This document shows, one piece after another, positions 34,921 to 45,029 of a DNA stretch of 64,000 nucleotides (its first letter is position 1; the number at the start of each line of letters is the position of its first letter). Under the pieces are notes generated by a model. It worked only from the letters and a program-made list of their open reading frames with translations, was not told the origin of the DNA and did not search any database. The position numbers and the translations under genes are program-made. This DNA comes from Protea cynaroides (taxonomy: Eukaryota > Streptophyta > Magnoliopsida > Proteales > Proteaceae): positions 13,103,774-13,167,773 of the forward strand of contig CM053276.1 of the NCBI GenBank assembly GCA_028583415.1. The letters are read 5' to 3'.

Positions 34921-36150
34921 GAATGGGTTATCCATATTTCAACCCAAATAGGGTTATTCTTAGATCCACTAGGACTATCTATCAGTCCACATGGACTATC
35001 CAGATCCTAACCCATAGGATTTCTCAACCATTCAAGCATAAATTTCAACTTGAACAAAGAACTTAATCATGCACAAGCATAAATCACATCCATAAACTTT
35101 AATCACACCTGAACTACGATGGTGAACCTGATTTTCGAAATAAATCCGTAATACGTAGGCAATCTGATAGATACAGATTCGGTTCAATGATATCAAACCC
35201 CTTGGTTTGGTTTGGCTTAGCAAATAGAGTCTAGCATTGGAAAGGTATAGGAGATCGATTTCGATCGGACGGTTTGGATGCCTAACCCCTTCCCATAACC
35301 GTAACCTGACACTTACCCAATCTCTGATGGACCAAAAATCCAATCTAAGGGTCATGAGTCAATCGAAGTCTTACCTTGGGGTGAGATTTCACATTTCTAA
35401 AGTCCTAGACCTAAATCTAGGTGGCGACTTCTAAAGATTTCCATCTTTGTCTTCACAAGTACATGTCAATGCAAATAAAAAAATCAAAATTTGGGACAAA
35501 TAAATCTAAAACATTCTCGATACATGACTTTTTCAAGTGTCAAAAGTAAGAGTGCAATCCATAGGTTTTTTTTTTAATTTTTATTATACCTTAAATGATC
35601 TTAAAATATAAATATAAAATATTACAGTCAACCATGCGACAAAAAATAGTTGTAAGACATAACAAATAATTCAAGGCATTAAACGGTCCATCGTTTCCTT
35701 AGGCTGTGTTTGGTAACTCTCTCAGAGAATAGTTCTTTTGATCTTCCGTTTTGATAGAACAGAAAAACTGTTCAGAACAGTCAAGAACAGCAAAAAACTG
35801 CTTGACAAATCTGGTCCATTCTTTTATTCTCAAAGAACGAACCGGATGAAAAGAACATCCAAGAACAAAAATTGCAGAACATGGTTTACCATGTTTTTAT
35901 GTTCCGAAACGATTTTAGAAAGAACAAAAAGTAAATTGTGCCCGATAAGACACCCTACCCTCGTTTTTTTCCATCGGTAGCTCTTCTTATTCATTCTACC
36001 TGCGCAGCTATCTTCTTCCTCACTCTATAGCCATCGAACTCCCAATAACCACCTCAAAAAACTACCCCCTTCTTCTTCCCGTTTTCCACTATTCTTCTCT
36101 GCATGAATTGAAACCACAGTAGTTGCAGAGGATGGAAAGAAAGAGAAATA

Positions 36151-37172
36151 ATGGACGAGCAGTTGACGAGACGCTCTCCCAAGATGACTCAAATTGCTTC
36201 TACAACGCATAAGGGCGGTTTAGGAACCATGGCTTTCATCATTTGTGAGATACTAATCTTAACCTCCCTTTTCTTTCTTTTTTTCCCCTTTTCAGAGAAC
36301 GATTTGATAGCTGAGTTTCATAAATTCAATTTTGCAGTGAATGAATCGTTTGAGAAGGTTGCAACCTATGGGTTAATGCCCAATATGATTTTCTACTTAA
36401 TGAAAGATTATCACTTGGACGCCACCACTGGGACTACCATTATTCTGCTCTGGTCTGCTACCTCCAATGCCCTAGCCATGGTGGGGGCTTTCCTCTCAGA
36501 TTCTTACTTGGGTCGTTTTCGGGTTTTCTCTCCTTGTAAGCTTTAATTTACTTGGTTTTCCCCCAATCTTCAAAATTCAAAATATCTGATTTTGAACATT
36601 TTTGGGGTTTTGACAGGGGATGATTCTGCTACGGTTAATAGTCATGGTTCCAGAGACTAAGCCTCCTCCCTTCTGCAACCCATCGGACGGCAGCTGCAAA
36701 TCCGCCTCGGCAGCTCAACTGGCTCTTCTATTCTCCTCATTTGGGCTCACGTCCATCGGAGCCTGTTGCATTAGACCATGTTCCATTGCGTTTGGAGCAG
36801 ATCAATTGACCAAGAAGGATGACCCAAAAAATGAAGGGCTGTTACAGAGCTTCTTCAACTGGTTTTATGTTTTCACTAGGGTTTTCACCATCTTTGCACT
36901 CACTGTGATTGTTTACATTCTCAGGACCATTTGGGCTGGAAACTGGGTTTTGCAGTACCTGCAATTCTCATGCTCATTGCTTCTCTACTCTTCTTAGTGG
37001 GTTCTCCTCTCTATGTCGAAGTGAAAGCTAGTAAGAGCTTGTTCCCCGGATTATTTCAAGTGCTTGTGATGGCATTTAGAAACAGAAATCTTCCTTTCCC
37101 TGACGAGAACTCCAATGGATGCTACCATCAAGCCCCAGATTCGGAACTCATCGAACCGACAATGAACCCAAG
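36151..37172 (+). pseudogene. NPF (NRT1/PTR) proton-coupled transporter, 5' fragment with frameshifts
   Basis: Three exon remnants are visible: 36151-36244, 36338-36534 and 36617-37172, with intact splice sites. They encode the N-terminal third to half of an NPF carrier, a family of 12-TM plasma- or vacuolar-membrane transporters for nitrate, peptides or hormones. Recognised blocks are NESFEKVATYGLMPNMIFYL, WSATSNALAMVGAFLSDSYLGRFR, FSSFGLTSIGACCIRPCSIA, FGADQLTKKDDPKNEGLLQSF and, in another frame, HLGWKLGFAVPAILM then GSPLYVEVKASKSLF. Three lesions are visible. About eight residues are missing after GRFRV, with a frame change before SLL. A second shift lies near 36925. The conserved GAGGIRPC reads GACCIRPC. 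Sequence stops exactly at an exon end (AG|GTGTAA) and the remaining exons are absent. Confidence 0.88.
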
Positions 37173-37488
37173 GTGTAATCCCTTTCCCATTTTCATACAG
37201 ATGAGTAGTCATAGTCATGAATCAAATCAGATTTCATTTCATTTTATTTTATTTTATTCTATTTACATAGGTTGCATTTAACATTGCTCCATTTGAGAAA
37301 AGAGATTATTTTCACATATAGCCAATATTATAAATTGGGAATATGGATGGTATGAAACCAAGTTTATTCAAAAATTGTTTATAATATAAAATTGACCAAT
37401 CCATACATATGCATATACTTTGAAGTAAGATTAATTATCTTTGGCTCAATGAAAGTAGTCATAGAGATTAAAAATGTGATGTGCATGC

Positions 37489-37560
37489 GAGTCTTTAGCT
37501 CAAACAGGTAGAGCACTTGGGGATTCCCCAAGAGATGATGGTTCGAATCCATCAAGATTC
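37489..37560 (+). tRNA. tRNA-like sequence, probably a pseudo-tRNA or SINE head
   Basis: A 72-base cloverleaf can be drawn: acceptor GAGTCTT/AAGATTC (one G-T pair), D-arm GCTC/GAGC with A-box-like TTAGCTCAAACAGGTAGAGC, anticodon stem CTTGG/CCAAG, and T-arm GATGG-TTCGAAT-CCATC with a perfect B box. The anticodon loop GGATTCC lacks the invariant T33 and would give ATT, so function is doubtful. About 55 bases later comes a run of about 25 A (37617-37640), which would fit a SINE tail. Confidence 0.5.
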
Positions 37561-37983
37561 GTTGATTTTTTTTGTGTTTTAAATTCTTATGGTATGAATC
37601 CAAATGATAACTACCAAAAAAAAAAAAAAAAAAAAAAAAAGAGGTTTGTAGTTTTTTTAGAAAAATTTTATTGTTTAATTAATCAACTTATCACTAGTCA
37701 TTAGGTAGATTTTATAATTAAATGACATTAATATAAATTAATTTATCAAGATATTGGTTTAATGGTAATTCTGTAATATTTGAGTCATTTGAAAAAAAAT
37801 ATTCTAGAAAATTTTTTATCAAACAGTAAACAGTTCAAAACAGTGTTCTCAGATTAGTTCTGAAACATATTTGTCAAACAGCCTTAAGGCCAAAAGAACA
37901 GCCAAAGAACACTATTTCAGAATAGAACAGAAAAAAATCATCTTTTCCGATTTAGAACAAGAACAGGTGAGAACGTTACCTTA

Positions 37984-38901
37984 GGGCCCGTTTGATAAAA
38001 CTTCTGTTTCTGGATTCTGGATTTTGGTTCAATTTTGGATTCTATTCCAGGCTACTTCAAGATTATTTTGGAGTAGAAACTTGTTTGATAATGCAATTCT
38101 AAAATGGATTCCAGAGCATCTTCGGATAAGAAACGCGTTTGATTACACACTACCCCCCCAATCGAAGTCTAGAAAAATAGTCGTGGTGGTGGTGGTGGGC
38201 GGTGGCGGCAGTGATGGTGGTGGGTGGTGGGTGGTGGGTGGTGGGTGGTGGTGGTGGTGGTTGTGGTGGAGGCGACGGTGGTGGTGGTGTTGGTGGTGGT
38301 GGTAGAGGTGGCGGCGGCGGTGGTGGCGGCGGTGGTGGTGATGGTGGAAGTGGGTGGTGGGTGGTGGGTGGGTGGTGGGTGGTGGGTGGTGGGTGGTGGT
38401 GATGGTGGTGGTGGTTGTGGTGGCGGTGGTGGGTGGTGACGACAGTGGTGGGTGGTGGGTGGTGGTGGTGGTGGTTGTGGTGGAGGCGACGGTGGTGGTG
38501 GTGTTGGTGGTGGTGGTGGTAGAGGTGGCGGCGGCGGTGGTGGCGGCGGTGGTGGTGATGGTGGAAGTGGGTGGTGGGTGGTGGTGGGTGGTGGGTGGTG
38601 GGTGGTAGCGATGGTGGTGGTGGTTGTGGTGGCGGTGGTGGGTGGTGACGACAATGGTGGGTGGTGGTGATCAAGTGAGAGTCATGTGAGTCTCTTTTTT
38701 TTCTCCCAAAAAGTTGATCCAACAACTTGGAACAAGTATTTATGATTCCAAAATTTTGGATTCTAGATCCATTCAAAATCTGATTTACTCTGTGGGAGTT
38801 GGAATCTAACTGGACTTATCAAACGCGCTTCTACTCCAAAATGGTTCCCTGAGAACCAGAATCCATAGAATCTAGGAGTAGAAGTTTTATCAAATAGATC
38901 C
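37984..38901. mobile_element. PIF/Harbinger-like MITE with GGT-rich interior
   Basis: TIRs GGGCCCGTTTGATAAAACTT and, at the right end in reverse complement, GGATCTATTTGATAAAACTT are flanked by TTA on both sides (37981-37983 and 38902-38904). TIR style and the 3-bp TTA duplication fit PIF/Harbinger Tourist-type MITEs. The middle (38165-38670) is GGTGGT/GGTGGGTGGT simple repeat, itself duplicated (a block of about 240 bp recurs). The long Pro/His and Gly/Trp/Val open frames here come from the repeat. Confidence 0.7.
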
Positions 38902-38904
38902 TTA

Positions 38905-39737
38905 GAATCCCAAGAAAAAAGACATTTCTTCAATGCTCTTTGGAGGTGGTACTCTTTGGAGGTGGTTGGAAGTGGTTTTCATTCAATTTTTTTTTTCTTT
39001 TGAGGTTTTGTTTCTTTCAATTACACATAAAAATTTAAAATATATATATAAAAAAATTTTAACAACAAAACAAACAGGATTTGAGAATAAAAATGGAACC
39101 AATAATTGGCACAAGGTCCACCATCCTTCTGGCTTCCATGGAGTCTAGTCAACTATCAATAAGTGACTTCTTGGGTGGAACCCATGTTGATAATGATGCA
39201 GTACTGATACATGATTAGGTTAAAAGCTTTTGATCTGAACTCAATTTTAACTACGGATCTAAATAACGGTTGCTGATGTGGCAAATTTTGATGGATGCTA
39301 ATGTCATGAAAACCTGATAAAATAGTCTCTAACGGTTAATAATATTTTATGAAAACCAAAATGTTTTTGGTATGACCCACCTAGCTAGTTCTGCCTTTGT
39401 TACATTAAAAGAAAGATGTAGTAAGTCCAATTATTGAATAATTAGAGCATACTAGATTTAGTCACATGTTATTTATTTATTTATTTTTGGTTAAACACAT
39501 GTTAAATTTTAGAATCAATATGAAACATAAATTGATATGACAATCTTTTTTTAATCATACAAATTATATTTTCGACTATTTCTCAAAAAAAAATTTAACC
39601 TTGGGCCTGCTTTGTAACACGTGTTGTCCTCATTTGCATGTGGCAAATATCAAGGCCGTACAGGAAGCCCTTCTTATGTGGGCTGTCCAAGAAAATGAAG
39701 TCTTCAATTATATATATTTTTTTAAATAAAAAATAAA
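38905..39737. other. Intergenic, no recognised gene
   Basis: AT-rich DNA between the MITE and the next Mutator-like element. No conserved frame, element end or RNA gene is seen. Confidence 0.45.
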
Positions 39738-39746
39738 TAAAATAAA

Positions 39747-41520
39747 GGGAAATTTTCACTGGCCTCTCCCATTTCTTGGCTATATGATACAACGTTGCAT
39801 TCCTTATTTCGAATCAATCGTATAGGTATCCCCGTTAGTTTACAAGTTGTTACACTTTGCTCCACTCTTTTGATGTACATGCTACCATAATTTGTAAATA
39901 TCAAAATTGTCCTTGACTGTATGTGAAATTATGTTTTTACCCTTACATACGTTTTACCTTATTGCTCTAGCCTCCCTTGCTCCGTTTCAAACTCTAACCC
40001 AAGAAGGCTTCCCCTTAGCTCTGCAACCCCTCATATCGCCATGGATGATCGCTTCAGCTTTAATCCCCAGATACAGATTCCTCATTGGCGTAATGGATTT
40101 GGGTTTTGATTTATAGGGTTTTATTTGTCCAAAGAAAGAGTGTAACAAACCGAGTTGTTTAACAAAATTCGAATTCCAAAACCCTACCATCTTTGTTGAT
40201 GATGCTTAATTACCTGCACGGGCTTTTGGGTTCTTGAAAAACCCAGAGAATTTTCAATATCTGAAGCTAGAATGAACTAGGGTTACATACCTTTTTCCAG
40301 AATGGTAAAGAGAAATTATGGCTTTTGAAATTAGAGACCGAAGGTGCAAAAGAAGTGAAGGTTTGGGTATTTGGGGGTTTTGAGTGTGGTTTTGTAATGG
40401 CTTAGGAAACAAAGGTCAAAATAGGAGGGTAGATCTGAATTTGCGTTTGGGTCTACCTCGTTCACCTCGGTGATAGAAGAATTTGATTTTAGTCCCACAT
40501 TGCTTTAGATTGGAACCTTGGGCATATATATGATAATCCCTCCATTTAATAGTTTGAACTTTTAAGATAAAAACCTAACATGGCATCAGAGGTCCAAGTT
40601 CCCTCTTTACCGTATCACCTAAAAGATAAACCACATATATCACGTGTATACGTCCCAAAAGAAGCACAATACGTAAAGGGGAGTCTTGGGAATAGTCTCA
40701 CATTGTTTAAGACTGGAACTTTGGATGCCTTTTATATGTGAGAGTCCTTCCACTTAGTAGTTCGAACTTTTAAGATGGAAATTTAACACCCACCACCAGC
40801 TTCTCCAACTAATTCACAATCCATGGAACATGGTGATGAATCATTTATTCATGAAGGAAGGTCCCATATTGCATACAATCCTTACTCTCCATCATATATC
40901 CATGTTTCCCCCACCATAGAAGTTGTGCTAGATCCTCAAAATGATGATTTTATCAATCCAATTGATCATGTGTCTTACTCGTCCATCCTTGTGCTAGCCT
41001 CAACCATCAAAGACGATGGTGAATCCATGGATTATGAGGATAGCAACCATATTGAGTATGTATACTATTCCCCATTTTATGTTCCAACATCATTCTCACT
41101 CCCTCTTCAGCCTGATGAATCACTGGTTGCAGGGGCCGAGGGAGGGAGGGAGCAGTTGGGGGTTGTAGGAGCAGAGAGATGGGGTTACTAGGGCAGAGAG
41201 AGGGAGGGAGGGACGGAGCACATGAGGGGTTGCAGAATGGGACAGGGGAGGTGGAAGAAGGTCGAAAGGAGAGATAAAGAGGAGCAGTTCCAGGGAGAAA
41301 GAAGGGAGGAAGGCAAAAGGAGGGAAATTTAAGAGAGACGGAGAAAGGAAGAACGAGGAAGACAAATATTGATTAAAATGATTGTAAGGGTCAAATTATC
41401 ATTTATCTTCCACTTAACTTCACTTCTAGCACCGTCTTTGTCAACGGAGGTGAACTTATTTTTTAGAAGGGTCATTGATTGTCACTAGCAAAACACAAGA
41501 GAGGTCAGTGAAACTTTCCC
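39747..41520. mobile_element. Mutator-like element with 9-bp target duplication (1774 bp)
   Basis: Left end GGGAAATTTTCACTGGCCTC; right end in reverse complement GGGAAAGTTTCACTGACCTC. The flanks are an exact 9-bp direct repeat TAAAATAAA (39738-39746 and 41521-41529). No transposase is recognised, so it is non-autonomous. The interior holds a TRIM-like fragment and a 122-codon open frame (40823-41191, MEHGDESFIHEGRSHIAYN...) of unknown origin whose end runs into a GGGA-rich repeat; it may be captured sequence. Confidence 0.9.
40490..40800 (+). mobile_element. Short TRIM-like retroelement remnant inside the Mutator-like element
   Basis: Two related LTR-end copies (about 40490-40578 and 40690-40788) share GTCYCACATTG, GGAACTTTGG-like and GAACTTTTAAGATRRAA words. 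The first is followed by ACATGGCATCAGAGG, close to the initiator tRNA-Met primer site, and then only about 100 bases separate it from the second. It is old and incomplete. Confidence 0.55.
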
Positions 41521-41529
41521 TAAAATAAA

Positions 41530-41953
41530 AATACTACCTTTAATTTTCAATCTTCTCCAGAGTTAAATACCATATTAATTAAAGGTATCTTGCATTTTAT
41601 GTCTTTGTGATAAGAGTTAGGTGTAGGTAGTGTATATGCTATAAACAACAACACTTTATCCCCCCCTAAATAGGGTCAGCTATACTTCGATCATTGCCCC
41701 CATACTTGAAACAAATGGTAAGCTATGCATTTCTTTCCTCGCTAACTCACCTAGAATTATTTTAGGTTTGCCCCTGCCTCTTTTGTACATGCAATAAATA
41801 TATGAATAAATAATATTATAAGCAGAATGATAAGATACACATCAGCATAAAAAAATGAGTGCATAAAATATATAATCAAATATGTATGTTAATATATAAA
41901 ACTAAAATATTATTTACTAATAATAGAATCCGATAAGATAAATAATCTTACGC

Positions 41954-41993
<40 letters not shown>

Positions 41994-42202
41994 ATATGTT
42001 ATAACTCGTTATTTATTTAATTTTGAAACAATCAATAATGCATAAGAACATATACTATTGTTATATAATATAAAACCAAATTTATTTACTTTTATATTTA
42101 TATTTTATCAACAGCGAGATAATTATTGTTTAAAAATTCCTACAATATTGAAATATGGATAGGTAAAAACTAACTAGGTTGTGTGTTTTAATCACGTAGT
42201 GT

Positions 42203-42267
<65 letters not shown>

Positions 42268-42858
42268 TTTTCCCTCCCACACAAATATCATATGTAATCC
42301 AATAACCTCTTTGAGAATTTTCTTTTCTTTTTTCTTTTTTTTTTCTCATAGATTCAGTTTGGTTGTAAAAGAAATAAAATAAGGGAAGTAAAAATTTCCT
42401 AAATTAGAGAAGAAACTTTCCTAATCATTTTCTAACACAATTTTGGCATTAACATCAAATCATTCCTAATTTGATAATTTACTTTACTTTGCATCCGAAT
42501 TCTTTGGACTTAAAAAAAAAAAAAGGCATCTAAAAATTAAACAGTCATGTTAGCCAATAGTTACAAAAAAATTCTTTTTTCTTTGTAGACAAAATGTTTC
42601 GTATATGAAGGTGGTAATGTAGCCACACATTCGCACTTTCAACCATCAGATGAATAAGTGTAATATGAAAACTATCTCTTCTCTTTTAAATGAAAGGTGA
42701 ATATTCAAATCATGTATATACGGTTTGTCTGTACAGGCGGTTCCCTTCTTTTTAAAATAAAATTTACTCCCCTTTTACTGTTAGAGCAATCTTTTGTCTG
42801 ATATTTATACAATAATCTAATGGATCGTAAAGCATTCCAAATTATAATATCAATAATG
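41530..42858. other. AT-rich intergenic DNA with RTE fragment and microsatellites
   Basis: No gene recognised. It holds the RTE fragment at 41643-41795, an (AG)n run at about 41955-41989 and a (TA)n run at about 42205-42264. Confidence 0.6.
41643..41795 (-). mobile_element. RTE-type LINE 3'-end fragment
   Basis: On the plus strand AACAACAACACTTTATC then CTAAATAGGGTCAGCTAT. It matches the 3' terminus of the LINE at 20047-22629, in the same orientation, with a (TTG)n-type tail. No coding remains. Confidence 0.7.
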
Positions 42859-42866
42859 GCTCGAAT

Positions 42867-43641
42867 TAAGGGTGGTAAAAGGGTTTATAATCGGTTTAAC
42901 GGTCTGGTCCGGTGCGGTGCGATGTATAAAGGATAAACAAAAATCGAACTGATTAACTAAACAGTTTCAAACTTGAAACCAAAACCGATTACTAATCGGT
43001 GTCAGTTTATCGATTTTTAAACGGCTTCTCATTAATCGGTTTTGCTTGCGGTTTATAAACTGTTTAATACATCAGTTATTAAACGGTTTTTCATGGAAAA
43101 AAATGAAAATATTCAAACGGGAAAGAAAGAGTCGAGATTCGAGAGAGTAAGACTTGTTATGCTTAATCACTAATGCCTATTTTATGTTTTTCCATTTTGG
43201 CTTTATGGTTTAGGTTTTTAGGAATTACAATTGAGTCTTGGGGAGATAATATATTAATTGAGATTGGACCATTGGAGAAATAATATATTAATTGAGGTTG
43301 GGTCATTAGGTAAATAATATATTAATTGGAGTTGGGCCATTGAAGTTGGGGTTGGGGTGTTGGGGAAATAAAATATTAAATTATTAATAGAAAATGACTA
43401 ATGATATTAGGGTTTACTAGTTTAGCTTTTTAACTAAACGGTTCATATTCTATTTGGGTTAATTGGTGTCTAGCCGATGTAACCCGTCGGTTTAAATGGT
43501 TTAGACAGTTACAAACCAATTAGATAAACGGTGTCATATTTCAAACCAAAATGAATCGATTACTAAACAGTTTGTCGGTTCCATTGTAAACAGTTCGATT
43601 TGGTTTCAGTAAACGGTTTTGGTGCAAATGTTGCACCCTTA
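42867..43641. mobile_element. hAT-like non-autonomous element with 8-bp target duplication
   Basis: Short TIR TAAGGGTG at both ends (the right end reads CACCCTTA), flanked by a perfect 8-bp duplication GCTCGAAT (42859-42866 and 43642-43649), as hAT transposition gives. The interior is rich in CGGTTTA/TAAACGG words and has three units of about 45 bp around ATAATATATTAATTG (43240-43340). There is no transposase. Confidence 0.88.
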
Positions 43642-44075
43642 GCTCGAATCATATATTGGTTTAATTTCTTTCCAAAATAATTAAATTCGATAAAGCACAT
43701 TGTTGACAAAAATTAAAGGGAAAATTATTAAAAATCTGTCTCCAATCTACAAAAAGTTATTGAAAAATTATAATAAAATTAATAAAATGAAGGAAAAATT
43801 ACATAGACACCCCCTCTACTGTTGTGAAACTACACAGAACTACCTTGTCTTTACAAAAATTACACAGAATACCCCTCTAACAATGCTATCAGACACTCTC
43901 ACTCACACCCTTAATTTTAACTTAACGGCAGAGGGTCAATTTTTTTTTAAGACAAAAATACCCTTAAAAAAGCAAAGAAGGTTCATTCGGCAGAGGGTCA
44001 CTTCTATTTGTTCCTTCAATTCAATTATGTTTCTTAATGGAGAAGAAAGAATCCGAAATCATCTCTCGTCGTCCT

Positions 44076-44779
44076 CAGCGATGGTGGGTTCGATTGAATT
44101 GCATCGAAAAAGGTTCATTTTGTACTATAAATCTCGCCTCTTATGTTTCCAATGGTAGAGTCTTTGCTATGAAATCAGTGAACTTGAACTCATCCCTCAC
44201 TTCCCAAATCGAATCATTAGAGAATGAGATTCAAATCCTCATATCTCTGTCCTCCCCTATGTAGTTCAGTACCTCGATGATGACCTAACCCAGGAGTTCA
44301 GCAACTTTTCTCACCGAAATTTGCACGTGGAATACTTGCAGGGAGGTACGGCTGCTGATGTGGCATCCCAGTTTGGCCGGAACGAGAAGGATCGTGTCGT
44401 GAGGTCCTATACATGGGGCATCGTATCTACGTTGAGCTACTTGCACGCCATGGATTTCGTCCACTACAATGTCAAATGGAAGAATGTGCTGCTGGATTCT
44501 GGTTTTATCGCCGGCGTTGCTAAGCGGGCAGATTTCGGATCGAGCAAGCTATTCTCCGGCAATGAAAAGATGATATTTCCCAGAGGGAGTACGCTTTGGA
44601 TGGCCCTGGAGGTAGTTCGAGGGGAGACGCATGGGCCAGAGTCTGACGTCTGGTCATTGGGTTGTACGGTCATCGAGATGGTCACAAGGAAGCCAGCTTG
44701 GGAAGATTGCGGTGTTGATACAGAATGTCGGATTGCATTCTCTGATTCTGTGACTGAATTCCTAGCTGAACTTTCTTAG
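44076..44779 (+). pseudogene. MAPKKK (STE11-like) protein kinase fragment in Pack-MULE
   Basis: Intronless kinase sequence from the glycine loop (CIEKGSFCTINLA) through the ATP lysine block (VFAMKSVNLNSS), NEIQILISLSSP, HVEYLQGGTAADVA, SYLHAMDFVHYNVKWKNVLLDS, ADFGSSK, WMALEVVRGE and SDVWSLGCTVIEMVT, ending at FLAELS then stop. The family resembles plant MAPKKK17/18-type signalling kinases. Defects: the glycine loop has lost two glycines, a one-base deletion near 44259 shifts frame, the catalytic Asp of the HxDxK motif reads Asn (HYNVK), APE reads ALE, and the C-terminal lobe end is missing. It cannot be an active kinase. Confidence 0.92.
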
Positions 44780-44792
44780 CTATTTTGTTTCT

Positions 44793-45029
44793 TCAATTTT
44801 TTTTCCTGCAATCTTCTTCTTCTCTTATTCGATTCTCTTCCTCTTGCAATATCATATCTTGATCCCTTGTAATTGCTGCTTCTAGAGTTGGAGCTATGAT
44901 CTTCTCTACCATCTCATTAACTGAAAACTCAGTTATGTTGTCTATAAATTCATGAGGGTTCTTCCCTAAAACTGGTTTCAATCTAATTGGGAATGGGACC
45001 AAAACCCTCATTGGAATCGGAGCACTCAT
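44793..45029 (-). pseudogene. Second possible captured fragment in Pack-MULE, unrecognised
   Basis: The minus-strand open frame (MSAPIPMRVLVPFPIR... then MVEKIIAPTLEAAITRDQD...) is charged and partly helical in look. It starts at the inner edge of the right TIR and ends next to the kinase fragment. It matches no family I know. It may be captured exon sequence in opposite orientation, or chance. Confidence 0.35.

Larger units (their letters stand above)
27632..35457 (+). mobile_element. Giant solo LTR (about 5.5 kb net), gypsy-like, with nested second solo LTR
   Basis: It starts TGTAAGCACCTCATTTT and ends GTCTTCACA, flanked by the perfect 5-bp duplication AGTAC (27627-27631 and 35458-35462). 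No primer site, polypurine tract, gag or pol, and no second copy of the ends is present. After subtracting the nested 30268-32594 element and its target copy, about 5.5 kb remains. The near-terminal AGGTGGCGACTT (about 35420) resembles a motif near the 3' end of some large plant gypsy LTRs (Tat/Ogre style, from memory). The + orientation is inferred from this and from a TATA box at 29294. A coding-free LARD or chance 5-bp flank remains possible. Confidence 0.7.
35702..37980. mobile_element. TIR-bounded element carrying an NPF gene fragment (Pack-type)
   Basis: The left end GGCTGTGTTTGGTAACTCTC and the right end, read in reverse complement as GGTAACGTTCTCACCTGTTC, share GGTAAC and CTGTTC-rich subterminal sequence over about 150 bases. 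TTA lies at both sides (35699-35701 and 37981-37983), but the right end lacks the first ten bases of the left TIR. A host-gene fragment with introns lies between. PIF/Harbinger or hAT affiliation is unresolved. The capture reading is plausible rather than proven. Confidence 0.55.

Noticed and set aside
38150..38776. Long open frames on both strands (Pro/His-rich, Gly/Trp/Val-rich)
   Set aside because: They are produced by the GGT-type simple repeat, which lacks stops in several frames. There is no domain, splice or start context.
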